The notes under the pieces were generated by a model, which searched no databases, was not told the origin of the DNA, and saw nothing but the letters and a program-made list of their open reading frames with translations. Below, piece by piece: positions 1 to 7,485 of a DNA stretch of 13,885 nucleotides. A program made the position numbers and the translations under genes. Source of the DNA: JAPXSY01 sp034003585 (GTDB lineage Bacteria > Verrucomicrobiota > Kiritimatiellia > RFP12 > UBA1067). Where the stretch lies: contig JAVEYH010000099.1 of assembly GCA_034003585.1 (NCBI GenBank), forward strand, positions 1 through 13,885, in the 5' to 3' direction. How positions within the stretch are numbered: the stretch's first letter is position 1; the number at the start of each line of letters is the position of its first letter.

Positions 1-31
1 GTCCTGAACCCAAGCCGGGGAGTGAGGATCG

Positions 32-121
32 GAGACGTGCGCGTTCACAGCGAAGCGGTTCACGTTCTCGCTCACGGGACGGCGCCGGATCGTGTACGGG
101 TACGTGTACGGGAACGGGTGC
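32..121. repeat. Dispersed GTAC-rich repeat, copy A
   Basis: The block begins GAGACGTGCGCG and ends in reiterated GTGTACGGG-type units. Positions 32-98 match copy B at 7251-7317 at 61 of 67 aligned positions without a gap, and the match continues with small length changes through the GTAC-rich end. It lies 3' of the minus-strand beta-helix gene that ends at 204. In that gene's orientation it starts CACCCG and finishes CGTCTCC, the same orientation as copies B and C. I see no protein-coding sense. A mobile or regulatory role is inference. Confidence 0.75.
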
Positions 122-203
122 GAAAGAAGGGAATCAGATTCAGGACAAAATCTGTCCGCGGTCTACTAAAGGCCTCGTTCAACCCCGGTTCTTCGCGTAT
201 CCA

Positions 204-1376
204 TCAACGAAAACAAGCGTCGTCGTTCTGGTTGACAGTACGGAAATTGCGGCCATGGCCTGGCTCCCAGAAATTCGCGGTAGAGCCCTCGGGTTTATTC
301 TGGACGCCGTAAGCGTTGCCCTGAATCGTGTACGTGAAGGTGCCGTGCCAGCCGCCGGGAATCTCCTCGGTCGCACGGTGGTTGACGTCGCCGTCGGGAC
401 TGTCGGGGATGTACGCGGCGTTAAAGCGCTCGATGTTGAAGTCGAGCGCGGTGACGTGGCCGCGCCCGCAGAACCGCGGCAGGTGGGTGTTGCCCTCGTC
501 CGCGCAGTTGATCAGCGTCAGCGTCTTGGGTCCGCCGACGAACCAGTAGCCGTAGCAGCATCGCGCCGCGGAGCAGGCACGCAGGATCAGGTGATCCACC
601 TTGTTGAAGGTGAAGCCGATGTAGAGCCCGCCGACGTTGACGTAGTCGTAGCCGATGCGGGACATCTCGTCGTTCGAGCCCGGCACGGAGTAGACGCCGA
701 TCGAACCCTTCGCGGGCATCGCGGGCTTCAAGTGCAGAAAGCGGTCGCGGAAATAATTTTCGGTGAAGACGCCGACCTGCTTCAAATACATCTGCCCGAA
801 GTTGGAGCCGTCGATTCCGCGCAGCGGCTTCGAGGCGTCGAAAAAGAAGAGGAAGAGGTTCTCGACGTTGACGTTGTTGACGTGTGTGTAGGTGTAGAAG
901 TCGCCCTCGGCCTTGGGTTTCTGTGCCGCACCGTAGATCAGGCGGTAGACGCCGTCCGGGCGCATTTTGTCCATCGCCGGTTTCGTGACGTGGATCGTCA
1001 CGCCGAAGCGCGTGTTGTACGATTTGTTTTCCGTCGTGCCGACGAGGTTGATGACGCGGGCGGCGCCGCCGTTGTAGCCGAAGTAAATCGCGCTGTTCCC
1101 CTCGTTGGCGAACTCGTCCACGTGGTAATCGCCGTCGAGAAGCTGGATCGTGCCGCCCTTCCTCAGCGACGCGATCGCCGCGTTGAGGACGCGCTCGTCG
1201 TTCGTGCCCGTGCAGACGAGATCGGCGGCGGCCTTGTCGTCCGCCTCGGAATTAAAGGCCGCGATCAGCACCGTCCGCGCATAACGCCCGGTCCGGAAAT
1301 CGCGGCGGAGCTTCGCTTCGGACGCAACGGCGGTCCATACCGTCGCCGCGCATATCGTCAGCACGATCTTTTTCAT
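204..1376 (-). CDS. Secreted right-handed beta-helix (pectin-lyase-fold) protein, function unassigned
   Basis: The protein has 390 residues. It opens with a classical signal peptide (MKK, then a hydrophobic stretch to about residue 18, with AVA or SEA as likely cleavage sites), so it is predicted to be exported. Around residues 70-100 it has the GGTIQLLDGDYHV pattern that typically begins the first coils of pectin-lyase-fold proteins. Short repeated beta-strand/turn patterns with Asn and Gly follow, which fits a parallel beta-helix such as a polysaccharide lyase or glycoside hydrolase. I recognise no catalytic motif, so the substrate is unknown. The frame is open upstream to 1550, but I place the start at 1376: this ATG begins the signal peptide and overlaps the stop of the upstream gene as ATGA (1373-1376), implying translational coupling. 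The partner is a GH29-like protein, so glycan degradation is the likely context. Confidence 0.72.
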   Translation of the reverse strand: MKKIVLTICAATVWTAVASEAKLRRDFRTGRYARTVLIAAFNSEADDKAAADLVCTGTNDERVLNAAIASLRKGGTIQLLDGDYHVDEFANEGNSAIYFGYNGGAARVINLVGTTENKSYNTRFGVTIHVTKPAMDKMRPDGVYRLIYGAAQKPKAEGDFYTYTHVNNVNVENLFLFFFDASKPLRGIDGSNFGQMYLKQVGVFTENYFRDRFLHLKPAMPAKGSIGVYSVPGSNDEMSRIGYDYVNVGGLYIGFTFNKVDHLILRACSAARCCYGYWFVGGPKTLTLINCADEGNTHLPRFCGRGHVTALDFNIERFNAAYIPDSPDGDVNHRATEEIPGGWHGTFTYTIQGNAYGVQNKPEGSTANFWEPGHGRNFRTVNQNDDACFR

Positions 1377-2446
1377 GAGAGATTCGCGGATACCCATTTG
1401 AGCGCCTCGCGCTGTTCCGGATCGAACGCGTTCGCGCGGCTGGCGCCGAAACACTGAATGTCGATTGTCACCGGCATGCCGACGAGGTTCGCGAGCCTCA
1501 CGAAGCCGGCCATGTACTCTTTCGTGTGCTTGCAGCCGGGCGAAGCCCACCCGGCGGCGGCGGGCCGTTTCGGATCGAATCCGAGCGGGGCCAGAATATG
1601 GGACTGCGCGCCGTCGATGAACCGCGCCGGCGGGAGCACCGTGAAATCATTGAACTCGCCGCAGGTGAAGGTGTCCTCCGCGCCGTACTTCACGTACTTC
1701 GGCTTCACCCCGTTGTTGTTCGCCACAAGCGCCGTCGGGTTGCCCTTCCGGATGGCGTCGTGATAAAAATTCAGGTGGTGCGGCTTGTAGAAGTTGATGT
1801 ATTCCGAATACATCCCGTCGATCCACCAGGCCTTGACCCTGTCGCCGTAACGGACGGCGTATTCCTCGAGGACGCTCGTCCACCTCTTCACATACGGATC
1901 CGAGACGCGCACCTTGTCGCGCGGGTCCCACAGTCCCATGCGGTGTCCGGCAACGTCGTCCTTCCACGGGCCGTCGCCGGTGTAATACAGGCAGAAATCA
2001 ATTCCGTGTTTCGCCAGCTCGTCCGCAATCTCCATCGGCAGGTCGCGCTCGGCGCACGCCTCTCCCGGCTTGGCGCCGATGATTTCATCGTACGCCGCGT
2101 TCGGCGCGATCATGAACTTCGACCCCTGCATGAGCGTGAGGAAGAAATACCCGGCGCCCATCTCCTTGAGGTCGCGGGCGAGTTTCTTCACGTCCACCTC
2201 GTTCACGCGCGCGTTCCACGCCGCGGCCGCTCCGGCATACTCGCGGCCGCGCCAGGTGTCCTTGCCGTCGCAGAGAAAGTGATTGAACACGCCCCACCTG
2301 CGCGACGCGAACCGGTCCATCGCCGGACGGTATCGCTGGATGTCGAACGGCTGGCGCGCCGGAGCGGCATACGCCTTGGCGGCTTCCGCCGCGCCGCACA
2401 CCGCCGCGGCGGATACGGAAAACAGAAATCCTTTCCTGGTCAACAT
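1373..2446 (-). CDS. Exported alpha-L-fucosidase-like protein (GH29-like)
   Basis: The protein has 357 residues. The N-terminus carries TRKGFLF followed by an Ala-rich hydrophobic stretch, a lysine variant of the twin-arginine signal (S/T-R-R-x-F-L), so Tat export is likely. The mature part resembles the catalytic barrel of GH29 alpha-L-fucosidases: a WGVFNHF motif near residue 51, FFLTLMQGSKFMI near 101-113 in place of the family's usual active-site His/Lys strand, and WWIDG at 207-211, where GH29 enzymes carry the catalytic nucleophile Asp (here D210). It is short for GH29 and lacks a C-terminal beta-sandwich, so substrate specificity may differ from fucose. A strong AGGAGG lies 5 bases before the ATG at 2446 and decides this start over the out-of-frame ATG at 2450. 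It is first in an operon with the beta-helix gene (4-base overlap). Confidence 0.75.
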   Translation of the reverse strand: MLTRKGFLFSVSAAAVCGAAEAAKAYAAPARQPFDIQRYRPAMDRFASRRWGVFNHFLCDGKDTWRGREYAGAAAAWNARVNEVDVKKLARDLKEMGAGYFFLTLMQGSKFMIAPNAAYDEIIGAKPGEACAERDLPMEIADELAKHGIDFCLYYTGDGPWKDDVAGHRMGLWDPRDKVRVSDPYVKRWTSVLEEYAVRYGDRVKAWWIDGMYSEYINFYKPHHLNFYHDAIRKGNPTALVANNNGVKPKYVKYGAEDTFTCGEFNDFTVLPPARFIDGAQSHILAPLGFDPKRPAAAGWASPGCKHTKEYMAGFVRLANLVGMPVTIDIQCFGASRANAFDPEQREALKWVSANLS

Positions 2447-2451
2447 CCATC

Positions 2452-2457
2452 CCTCCT
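2452..2457 (-). promoter_or_regulatory. Ribosome binding site of the GH29-like gene
   Basis: On the minus strand GAAAGGAGGG precedes the start. The AGGAGG core is 5 bases from the ATG at 2446 and only about 1 base from the ATG at 2450, which supports 2446 as the start. Confidence 0.7.
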
Positions 2458-2506
2458 TTCAGGAGTATCCCGGGGACGTTCCGCGCCCTCTGCGTGATGG
2501 ACCCCC

Positions 2507-2534
2507 ATTATGCGGGGGATGCGAAAAGAGTCAA
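2507..2534 (-). promoter_or_regulatory. Sigma70-type promoter of the GH29-like/beta-helix operon
   Basis: Read on the minus strand, TTGACT (2534-2529) is followed after 16 bases by CATAAT (2512-2507). This predicts a start near 2500 and a leader of about 55 bases. The -10 box lies in the loop of a small GC inverted repeat (CCCCC at 2502-2506, GGGGG at 2514-2518), which could be an operator or chance. Confidence 0.6.
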
Positions 2535-2642
2535 CCCCGAAACCCCTCCCTGCCCGCGCCTCGCGTGGCAAACGGTGTTTCTTTACGGGGCGGTTTGTCT
2601 GTGATACGGTAACGGCGTCTAACGTGTAACAGACGAGTCTTT

Positions 2643-5510
2643 ATGCCCATCAGTTGGAACGAGATCAGACAGAACGCCATCCGTTTTTCGCGCGAATGGG
2701 CGGAAGAGTGCCGCGAGGACGCGGAGGCCAAATCCTTCTGGGATGAGTTCTTTCAGGTCTTCGGCGTGCGGCGGCGCCTGATCGCCACATTTGAGGAGCG
2801 GGTTAAGAATATAAAAGGGCAGTACGGCTTCATTGATGTTTTCTGGCGCGGCCTGGTGCTGGCGGAACACAAGAGCCGGGGCAAGAGTCTGGATCAGGCC
2901 GAGTCTCAAGCGTTTACCTACTACGAGGACCTCGCCCGCGAAGGACGCACAAGCGAATTGCCGCGCTATGTGATCCTGTCGGACTTTGAGCGCATCGTGC
3001 TGTACGACTTGGACCCCGACGAGCAGCTTAACCTCCCGCTTTTCTCGGGGAGGCATGTCCGCAAGACCGAGTTCCCGCTCAAGGCGCTGCACAAGCACAT
3101 TCAGGAGTTCGCCTTCATCGCGGGCTACAAGCAGCAACGCCTGCGCGAGGAAGACCCGGTCAACATCAGGGCCGTGGAGATCCTTGACGATCTGCACGAC
3201 GCGCTGGCCGACGGCGGCTATGCGGGCCACGACCTCGAACGTTTCCTCGTGCGCATCCTCTTCTGCCTCTTCGCGGAAGACACGGGACTGTTCGACCGTG
3301 ACACGTTCACCTATTATCTCGAAAACCGGACGGCCAAGGACGGTTCCGACCTCGGCCTGCATCTGGCCCAGCTTTTCGAGGTGCTGGACATGCCGCCCGA
3401 GCGGCGGCAGACGAACCTTGATGAAATGCTCGCCGCCTTCCCGTACGTCAACGGCGCGCTGTTCTCCGAGCGTCTGGCATTCGCCAACTTCAACCGCGAC
3501 ATGCGCGACGCGCTGCTGCGGTGCACGGAGTTCGACTGGTCGCAAATCTCTCCGGCGGTCTTCGGCTCGCTTTTCCAAGGCACCATGGACGGGAAGGAAC
3601 GGCGTCAAACCGGCGGGCACTACACCTCCGAGCGCGATATCCTCAAGGTCATCAACGCGCTTTTCATGGACGGCCTGCGGGCGGAGTTCGAAAAGGCCCG
3701 CCGCAGCAAGGCCATGCTCAGGCAGTTCCACGGGAAGCTGGGCAACCTGCGCTTTTTCGATCCGGCTTGCGGGTGCGGCAACTTCCTTGTCATCACCTAC
3801 CGCGAGCTGCGGCTGCTGGAGATCGAAGTCCTCAAGGCGCTGTTCGGCGGCGAGGTGCAACTGCAGCTCAACGTGCAGGAGCTGTCGCGCGTGGACGTGG
3901 ACGCCTACACCGGCATCGAGATTCTGGAATGGCCCGCCCGCATCGCCGAGGTGGCCATGTGGCTCATGGACCACCAGATGAACATGCGCCTCTCCGAGGC
4001 GTTCGGCCAATACTTCGTGCGCCTGCCGCTGCGCAAGTCCGCCAACATCGTGCTGGGCAACGCCCTGCGGCTCGACTGGAAAGCGGTCCTCCCGCCCGAC
4101 CAGTGCTCCTACGTTCTCGGCAACCCGCCGTTCATCGGTGCGAAATTTCAGGACGACACGCAACGCGCCGATCTCACCTATGTCGCCGCCGGGGTTCAGA
4201 ACTGCGGGCTTCTCGATTATGTCACCGGCTGGTATTTCAAGGCTGCCGACTACATTCAGGGTGCCGCCGTCTGCGTCGGGTTCGTTTCCACTAATTCCAT
4301 TTCTCAGGGCGAACAGGTCGGCGTGCTCTGGAACGCCCTGTTCCGGCGCGGCGTCAAGATTCATTTCGCATTCCGCACGTTTCCATGGGCCAGTGAGGCG
4401 CGCGGCAAGGCCCACGTTCACGTCGTCATCATAGGCTTTGCCACGTTCGATATTCCCGTCAAACGACTTTGCGAAGACGCGCAGGGGACAATCGCGGTCA
4501 GCGAGGTTCGCAACATCAGCCCCTATCTGATCGAAGGCGGCAACGCCGTTGTTGTGAACCGTTCAACGCCGCTGTGCGGCGTGCCCGAAATCGGAATCGG
4601 CAACAAGCCGATCGACGGCGGCAATTACCTGTTCAAGCCCGAAGAGAAAGCGGCTTTCCTGAAACTCGAACCGGATGCGGCACCCTTTTTCCGACGCTGG
4701 ATCGGGTCAGACGAATTCATCAACAGCATTGAGCGCTGGTGCCTGTGGCTTGGGGATTGCCCGCCCGCGCGGTTGCGACAGATGCCTCATGCCATGCAGC
4801 GCGTGGAGGCCGTGCGTGATTTCCGCCTCGCCAGCAAGAGTGCGCCGACGCGTAAGATCGCCGCTACGCCTACGCGGTTCCACGTTGAGAACTTCCCTCA
4901 GTCCAATTTTTTGGTTGTGCCGGGCGTTTCGTCAGAGCGTCGCCCCTTCATTCCGATTGGGTATTTGACGCCCGATGTGATCGCTAGCAATCTGGTCAAC
5001 ATCATCCCCGACGCCACTCTTTACCATTTCGGCGTCTTGACCTCCACCATGCACATGGCATGGATGCGGCAGGTGTGCGGCAGGTTGAAATCCGATTACC
5101 GTTACTCGGCGGGGCTGGTCTACAACAATTTCCCGTGGCCGGAGAAGCCCGCCGCCAAGCAGAGGGAGGCGGTGGAGGCGAAAGCGCAGGCGGTGCTGGA
5201 CGCGCGCGCGAAATTCCCGCTCTCGACGCTGGCCGACCTGTACGACCCCGTTTCCATGCCCGCCGAACTGGCAAAGGCGCATGCGGAGCTTGACCGCGCG
5301 GTGGAGCGGTGCTACCGCCCCGAGCCGTTCGCGTCCGAACGCCAGCGCGTGGAGTTTCTCTTCGCGCTGTACGAGCGCTACACCGCGCCGCTGCTGCCAG
5401 CGGAGAAGACGAAGGGGCGGCGGGCGCGCGGCAAAATCGCACCGTGCGCCGCGGTCCGACCGCGCCGCGAGGCGACGCGGCTCTTGGGCATCAGCCCGCA
5501 TACGGGGTAG
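2643..5510 (+). CDS. MmeI-like Type IIL restriction-modification enzyme
   Basis: A 955-residue single-chain enzyme predicted to carry endonuclease, N6-adenine methyltransferase and target-recognition parts. The N-terminal nuclease shows D65-x9-E75-x-K77, the same spacing as the catalytic D-x9-E-x-K of MmeI. A helical linker follows. The methyltransferase has GGHYTSERDIL (324-334, motif X-like), DPACGCGNF (373-381, AdoMet-binding motif I) and NPPF (494-497, catalytic motif IV). The recognition domain occupies roughly 610-835 and ends with CGRLKSDYRYS and VYNNFPWP (812-832), a block I recognise from MmeI-family proteins. A helical C-terminus follows, with an Arg-rich tail after about 920 that does not resemble the family and may be an added end. 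Such enzymes modify one strand of a non-palindromic site and cut about 20 bases away; the site cannot be read here. No separate S or M subunit is nearby. No clear Shine-Dalgarno precedes the ATG. Confidence 0.9.
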   Translation: MPISWNEIRQNAIRFSREWAEECREDAEAKSFWDEFFQVFGVRRRLIATFEERVKNIKGQYGFIDVFWRGLVLAEHKSRGKSLDQAESQAFTYYEDLAREGRTSELPRYVILSDFERIVLYDLDPDEQLNLPLFSGRHVRKTEFPLKALHKHIQEFAFIAGYKQQRLREEDPVNIRAVEILDDLHDALADGGYAGHDLERFLVRILFCLFAEDTGLFDRDTFTYYLENRTAKDGSDLGLHLAQLFEVLDMPPERRQTNLDEMLAAFPYVNGALFSERLAFANFNRDMRDALLRCTEFDWSQISPAVFGSLFQGTMDGKERRQTGGHYTSERDILKVINALFMDGLRAEFEKARRSKAMLRQFHGKLGNLRFFDPACGCGNFLVITYRELRLLEIEVLKALFGGEVQLQLNVQELSRVDVDAYTGIEILEWPARIAEVAMWLMDHQMNMRLSEAFGQYFVRLPLRKSANIVLGNALRLDWKAVLPPDQCSYVLGNPPFIGAKFQDDTQRADLTYVAAGVQNCGLLDYVTGWYFKAADYIQGAAVCVGFVSTNSISQGEQVGVLWNALFRRGVKIHFAFRTFPWASEARGKAHVHVVIIGFATFDIPVKRLCEDAQGTIAVSEVRNISPYLIEGGNAVVVNRSTPLCGVPEIGIGNKPIDGGNYLFKPEEKAAFLKLEPDAAPFFRRWIGSDEFINSIERWCLWLGDCPPARLRQMPHAMQRVEAVRDFRLASKSAPTRKIAATPTRFHVENFPQSNFLVVPGVSSERRPFIPIGYLTPDVIASNLVNIIPDATLYHFGVLTSTMHMAWMRQVCGRLKSDYRYSAGLVYNNFPWPEKPAAKQREAVEAKAQAVLDARAKFPLSTLADLYDPVSMPAELAKAHAELDRAVERCYRPEPFASERQRVEFLFALYERYTAPLLPAEKTKGRRARGKIAPCAAVRPRREATRLLGISPHTG

Positions 5511-5533
5511 GGGCCGCTTATCCGGACCGGAAA

Positions 5534-5560
5534 GGAGACGCCGTGTACGGGTGCGGGTGT
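5534..5560. repeat. Short derivative of the dispersed repeat, copy C
   Basis: In the minus orientation it starts CACCCGCACCCGTACACG and ends CGTCTCC, i.e. the head and tail of copies A and B with the middle missing. Like them it begins directly 3' of a minus-strand gene (hipA, ending at 5562). It is short, so chance similarity is possible, but the matching orientation and position support the assignment. Confidence 0.4.
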
Positions 5561-5563
5561 CTC
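5535..5563. terminator. Hairpin between convergent restriction and hipA genes
   Basis: GAGACGCC (5535-5542) can pair with GGTGTCTC (5556-5563) as an 8-bp stem with one G-U pair and a 13-base loop. It sits in the 51-base gap between two converging genes and touches the hipA stop codon. There is no U-run on either side, so intrinsic termination is plausible rather than certain. Confidence 0.4.
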
Positions 5564-6806
5564 AACGCGTCAGGTTCGCCCGCAACGCCGAAGCCCGTTC
5601 CAGCGCGAGCGCTGCCAAGCGCGCTTCCATCTCGCCGGTCATCGCCTCGCGCATTGCGGAACCGCGCAACGTGTCAATGACCTGTGCGCAGAGCGCTTCC
5701 ATGCGTTCGCGAATCATGGGCCAGCCCAACCGTGCCTCCTGCGCCATCTTTTGCCAAGGCGCGGCGGTGAACACGTCCAGGGAAGCGCACCCTCCGATCT
5801 TCATCGCCGGCGTCTTGGACAATTCAGGCCAGGCGAGGGTGCAGACCAGGTCGTAGAAAGGCGCGAGCCGCCGCTGGCCGCCCTGATAGAGCATGGAGTA
5901 GTTCTTGCCGTGGGCGTCGGCATTGCCGATCAGCACGTTGAAGATCTGGCCGTCGATGAAGTCGCGGAGATCGAGCACCGGCGCGGTAGACCACTCGCGG
6001 AGCAGGGCGACACAGTCCCTCAGCAAGGGGCCGCCCTCCTGCTGGTACTTGTGCTCAGGCGGGAATCCGAGTGCCTGACAGAAGTCCTCTTGATGGATGC
6101 GCGTGACCGTGCCGTCGGAAGCAACTGTGCGGTCATACCGCTGAAGGAGAAGGCACGGCTTGTCGCCGACCGCGAAGCGCTTGACCTCAGCAACCTTCAG
6201 CCCCACGGCCTTGGCCAGCGTCATGCAGAAGAACTCGTTTGCCGCCAGTCCGGGAAAACGAAGCGGCTCTGGCTTGATGATATGCGTGCTCGGCGTATCG
6301 CCAAGAGGCAGGGCGACGCGGCCGTCGAGTACGACCACCGGCAGTTTATCCTGAGCCCCGGCCAGCGAGAGCCGCAGGCCGTCCTCACCCGCCAACAGGG
6401 GCCGGTCGGGAAGTTCGGTCACAATCCGCCGCAGGTCGCCGTCGCTCAGCTCACGCACCCGCGCCTCGCCGGTGGCAGGCGGCGCGGCGCCTTCAGGCAG
6501 CAAGCTGACCGCGCCCGCGCATTCGCCGCCGAGCCGTTCCAGCAGAGCAAAGTCATTGCGCTCGCTGACGCCGAGAATGGAGGCGATCCGCCTGCGCGGT
6601 TCCTCCTCGGGTAGGATGCCGGCGAAGAACGCGCGGGCGTATCTGCCGCGGAACGCGGTACCCTGCAGCGGAAGCGACCGCGACAGGGCCGACGCTCCGT
6701 CCCGTGCGAGCCATTCCGGACGGTAGCGGAATTTGAGTAACCCGCTGTCGTCCTGTTCCAGGTCGCCGACGGCAGCCCCCGCCAGATAGACGGCCAGCCG
6801 CCTCAT
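5562..6806 (-). CDS. hipA: HipA-type serine/threonine kinase toxin
   Basis: The protein has 414 residues, near the usual HipA length (about 440). HipA toxins phosphorylate a target (glutamyl-tRNA synthetase in E. coli), stall translation and induce dormancy. Seen here: an N-terminal HipA domain (about 1-105); LSLAGAQDKLP (146-156), where S147 aligns with the autophosphorylated Ser that precedes the P-loop-like GAQxK; THIIKP (174-179), an ATP-site strand; GNADAHGKN (294-302) with catalytic D297; and FYDL (317-320) with the Mg-binding Asp. All key residues are present, so the toxin should be active. The frame is open upstream to 7091, but the ATG at 6806 matches the family N-terminus and overlaps the hipB stop as ATGA (6803-6806). 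No good Shine-Dalgarno is visible, so translation is probably coupled to hipB. Confidence 0.92.
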   Translation of the reverse strand: MRRLAVYLAGAAVGDLEQDDSGLLKFRYRPEWLARDGASALSRSLPLQGTAFRGRYARAFFAGILPEEEPRRRIASILGVSERNDFALLERLGGECAGAVSLLPEGAAPPATGEARVRELSDGDLRRIVTELPDRPLLAGEDGLRLSLAGAQDKLPVVVLDGRVALPLGDTPSTHIIKPEPLRFPGLAANEFFCMTLAKAVGLKVAEVKRFAVGDKPCLLLQRYDRTVASDGTVTRIHQEDFCQALGFPPEHKYQQEGGPLLRDCVALLREWSTAPVLDLRDFIDGQIFNVLIGNADAHGKNYSMLYQGGQRRLAPFYDLVCTLAWPELSKTPAMKIGGCASLDVFTAAPWQKMAQEARLGWPMIRERMEALCAQVIDTLRGSAMREAMTGEMEARLAALALERASALRANLTR

Positions 6807-7042
6807 GGCGCACCGCCATCGGAGGTTGCCGCTACGGATCCGGACAACTCCACTCGCAGCCCCAGGGTCTGAAGCACCTGCAGGACCTTGCCGACCTGGC
6901 AGGTGGACTTGCCCCTTTCGAGATCGATCACGAAACGCAGGCCGGTGCCGCTGGTCATGGCCAAGTCCTTTTGCGTGACCTTGAGCCGCCTTCGGGCGGC
7001 GCGGATCTCTGAGCCGAGTTGAACTGTGTCTTGGATAGCCAT
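6803..7042 (-). CDS. hipB: HipB-type antitoxin, XRE-family HTH repressor
   Basis: A 79-residue small DNA-binding protein. Residues about 16-47 form a helix-turn-helix of the Cro/C1 (XRE) type (RRLKVTQKDLAMTSG, then RFVIDLERGKS). In this family the antitoxin binds HipA and represses its own operon. It overlaps hipA by 4 bases. The start at 7042 is the only sensible ATG before the fold. It lies only about 8 bases from the predicted transcription start and has no Shine-Dalgarno, so the message may be read nearly leaderless. Three matching inverted repeats upstream are the likely operators. The assignment rests on the fold plus the HipA neighbour. Confidence 0.9.
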   Translation of the reverse strand: MAIQDTVQLGSEIRAARRRLKVTQKDLAMTSGTGLRFVIDLERGKSTCQVGKVLQVLQTLGLRVELSGSVAATSDGGAP

Positions 7043-7044
7043 AA

Positions 7045-7058
7045 TTACCGGCCGGGAA
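7045..7058. promoter_or_regulatory. Predicted HipB operator 1
   Basis: TTACCG-GC-CGGGAA, a 14-bp inverted repeat of the form TT(A/C)CCG-N2-CGG(G/T)AA, with AACA continuing to the right. It overlaps the start-proximal edge of the predicted -10 box and the transcription start, so binding would block initiation. Confidence 0.65.
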
Positions 7059-7085
7059 CATATCAGATGAAAAGGACACCGTCAA
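7057..7085 (-). promoter_or_regulatory. hipBA promoter
   Basis: On the minus strand TTGACG (7085-7080) and TATGTT (7062-7057) are separated by 17 bases. The predicted start is near 7050, about 8 bases before the hipB ATG. The promoter sits between operators 1 and 2 and overlaps operator 1. Confidence 0.6.
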
Positions 7086-7094
7086 CCGCAAATG

Positions 7095-7108
7095 TTACCG
7101 AACAGGAA
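7095..7108. promoter_or_regulatory. Predicted HipB operator 2
   Basis: TTACCG-AA-CAGGAA, one mismatch from the inverted-repeat pattern. Extended outward it reads TGTT...AACA, giving an 18-bp near-palindrome. It starts exactly 50 bp from operator 1 and lies about 10 bp upstream of the -35 box. Confidence 0.6.
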
Positions 7109-7144
7109 CATTGTGATCTATACAGACCGCCAATGGCATAAATA

Positions 7145-7158
7145 TTCCCGAACGGTAA
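7145..7158. promoter_or_regulatory. Predicted HipB operator 3
   Basis: TTCCCG-AA-CGGTAA, a full match to the inverted-repeat pattern, starting exactly 50 bp from operator 2. It is remote from the promoter (about 60 bp upstream of -35), which suggests cooperative binding or looping rather than simple occlusion. Confidence 0.6.
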
Positions 7159-7250
7159 CACAAAGTTTGGTTTTCGATCTTCCTTCTCTATTACGCCTAA
7201 CTCCCGTGCAGGGCGTGTCGACGGTTCTGCGGAAGCGGAGAGATGGCTAG

Positions 7251-7350
7251 GAGACGTACGCGTTCACAGCGAAGCGGTTCACGTTCTCGTTGACGAGGCG
7301 GCGCCGGAGCGTGTACGTGTACGGGTAGGTGTACGGGTACGGGTGCTAGC
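7251..7350. repeat. Dispersed GTAC-rich repeat, copy B
   Basis: The second long copy of the element at 32-121. 7251-7317 match 32-98 at 61 of 67 positions, then reiterated GTGTACGGGTA units run to a GGGTGC end. It begins about 23 bases 3' of the minus-strand tRNA-Phe gene, in the same orientation as copy A relative to its upstream gene. Confidence 0.75.
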
Positions 7351-7372
7351 GGGGAAAGGCTAAGCGAAAAGA

Positions 7373-7448
<76 letters not shown>

Positions 7449-7485
7449 ACATGTGACGCATCCCGGGGGATGCGAAACGGGTGGA

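Noticed and set aside
255..1457. A 400-codon plus-strand frame over the beta-helix gene
   Set aside because: Its composition is typical of an antisense frame, whereas the minus-strand product has a signal peptide, coupling to its neighbour and a fold pattern.
2619..4421. A 600-codon open frame on the minus strand
   Set aside because: It lies opposite the MmeI-like gene, whose motifs are unambiguous. Its translation has no recognisable domain and reflects GC-rich third-position bias.
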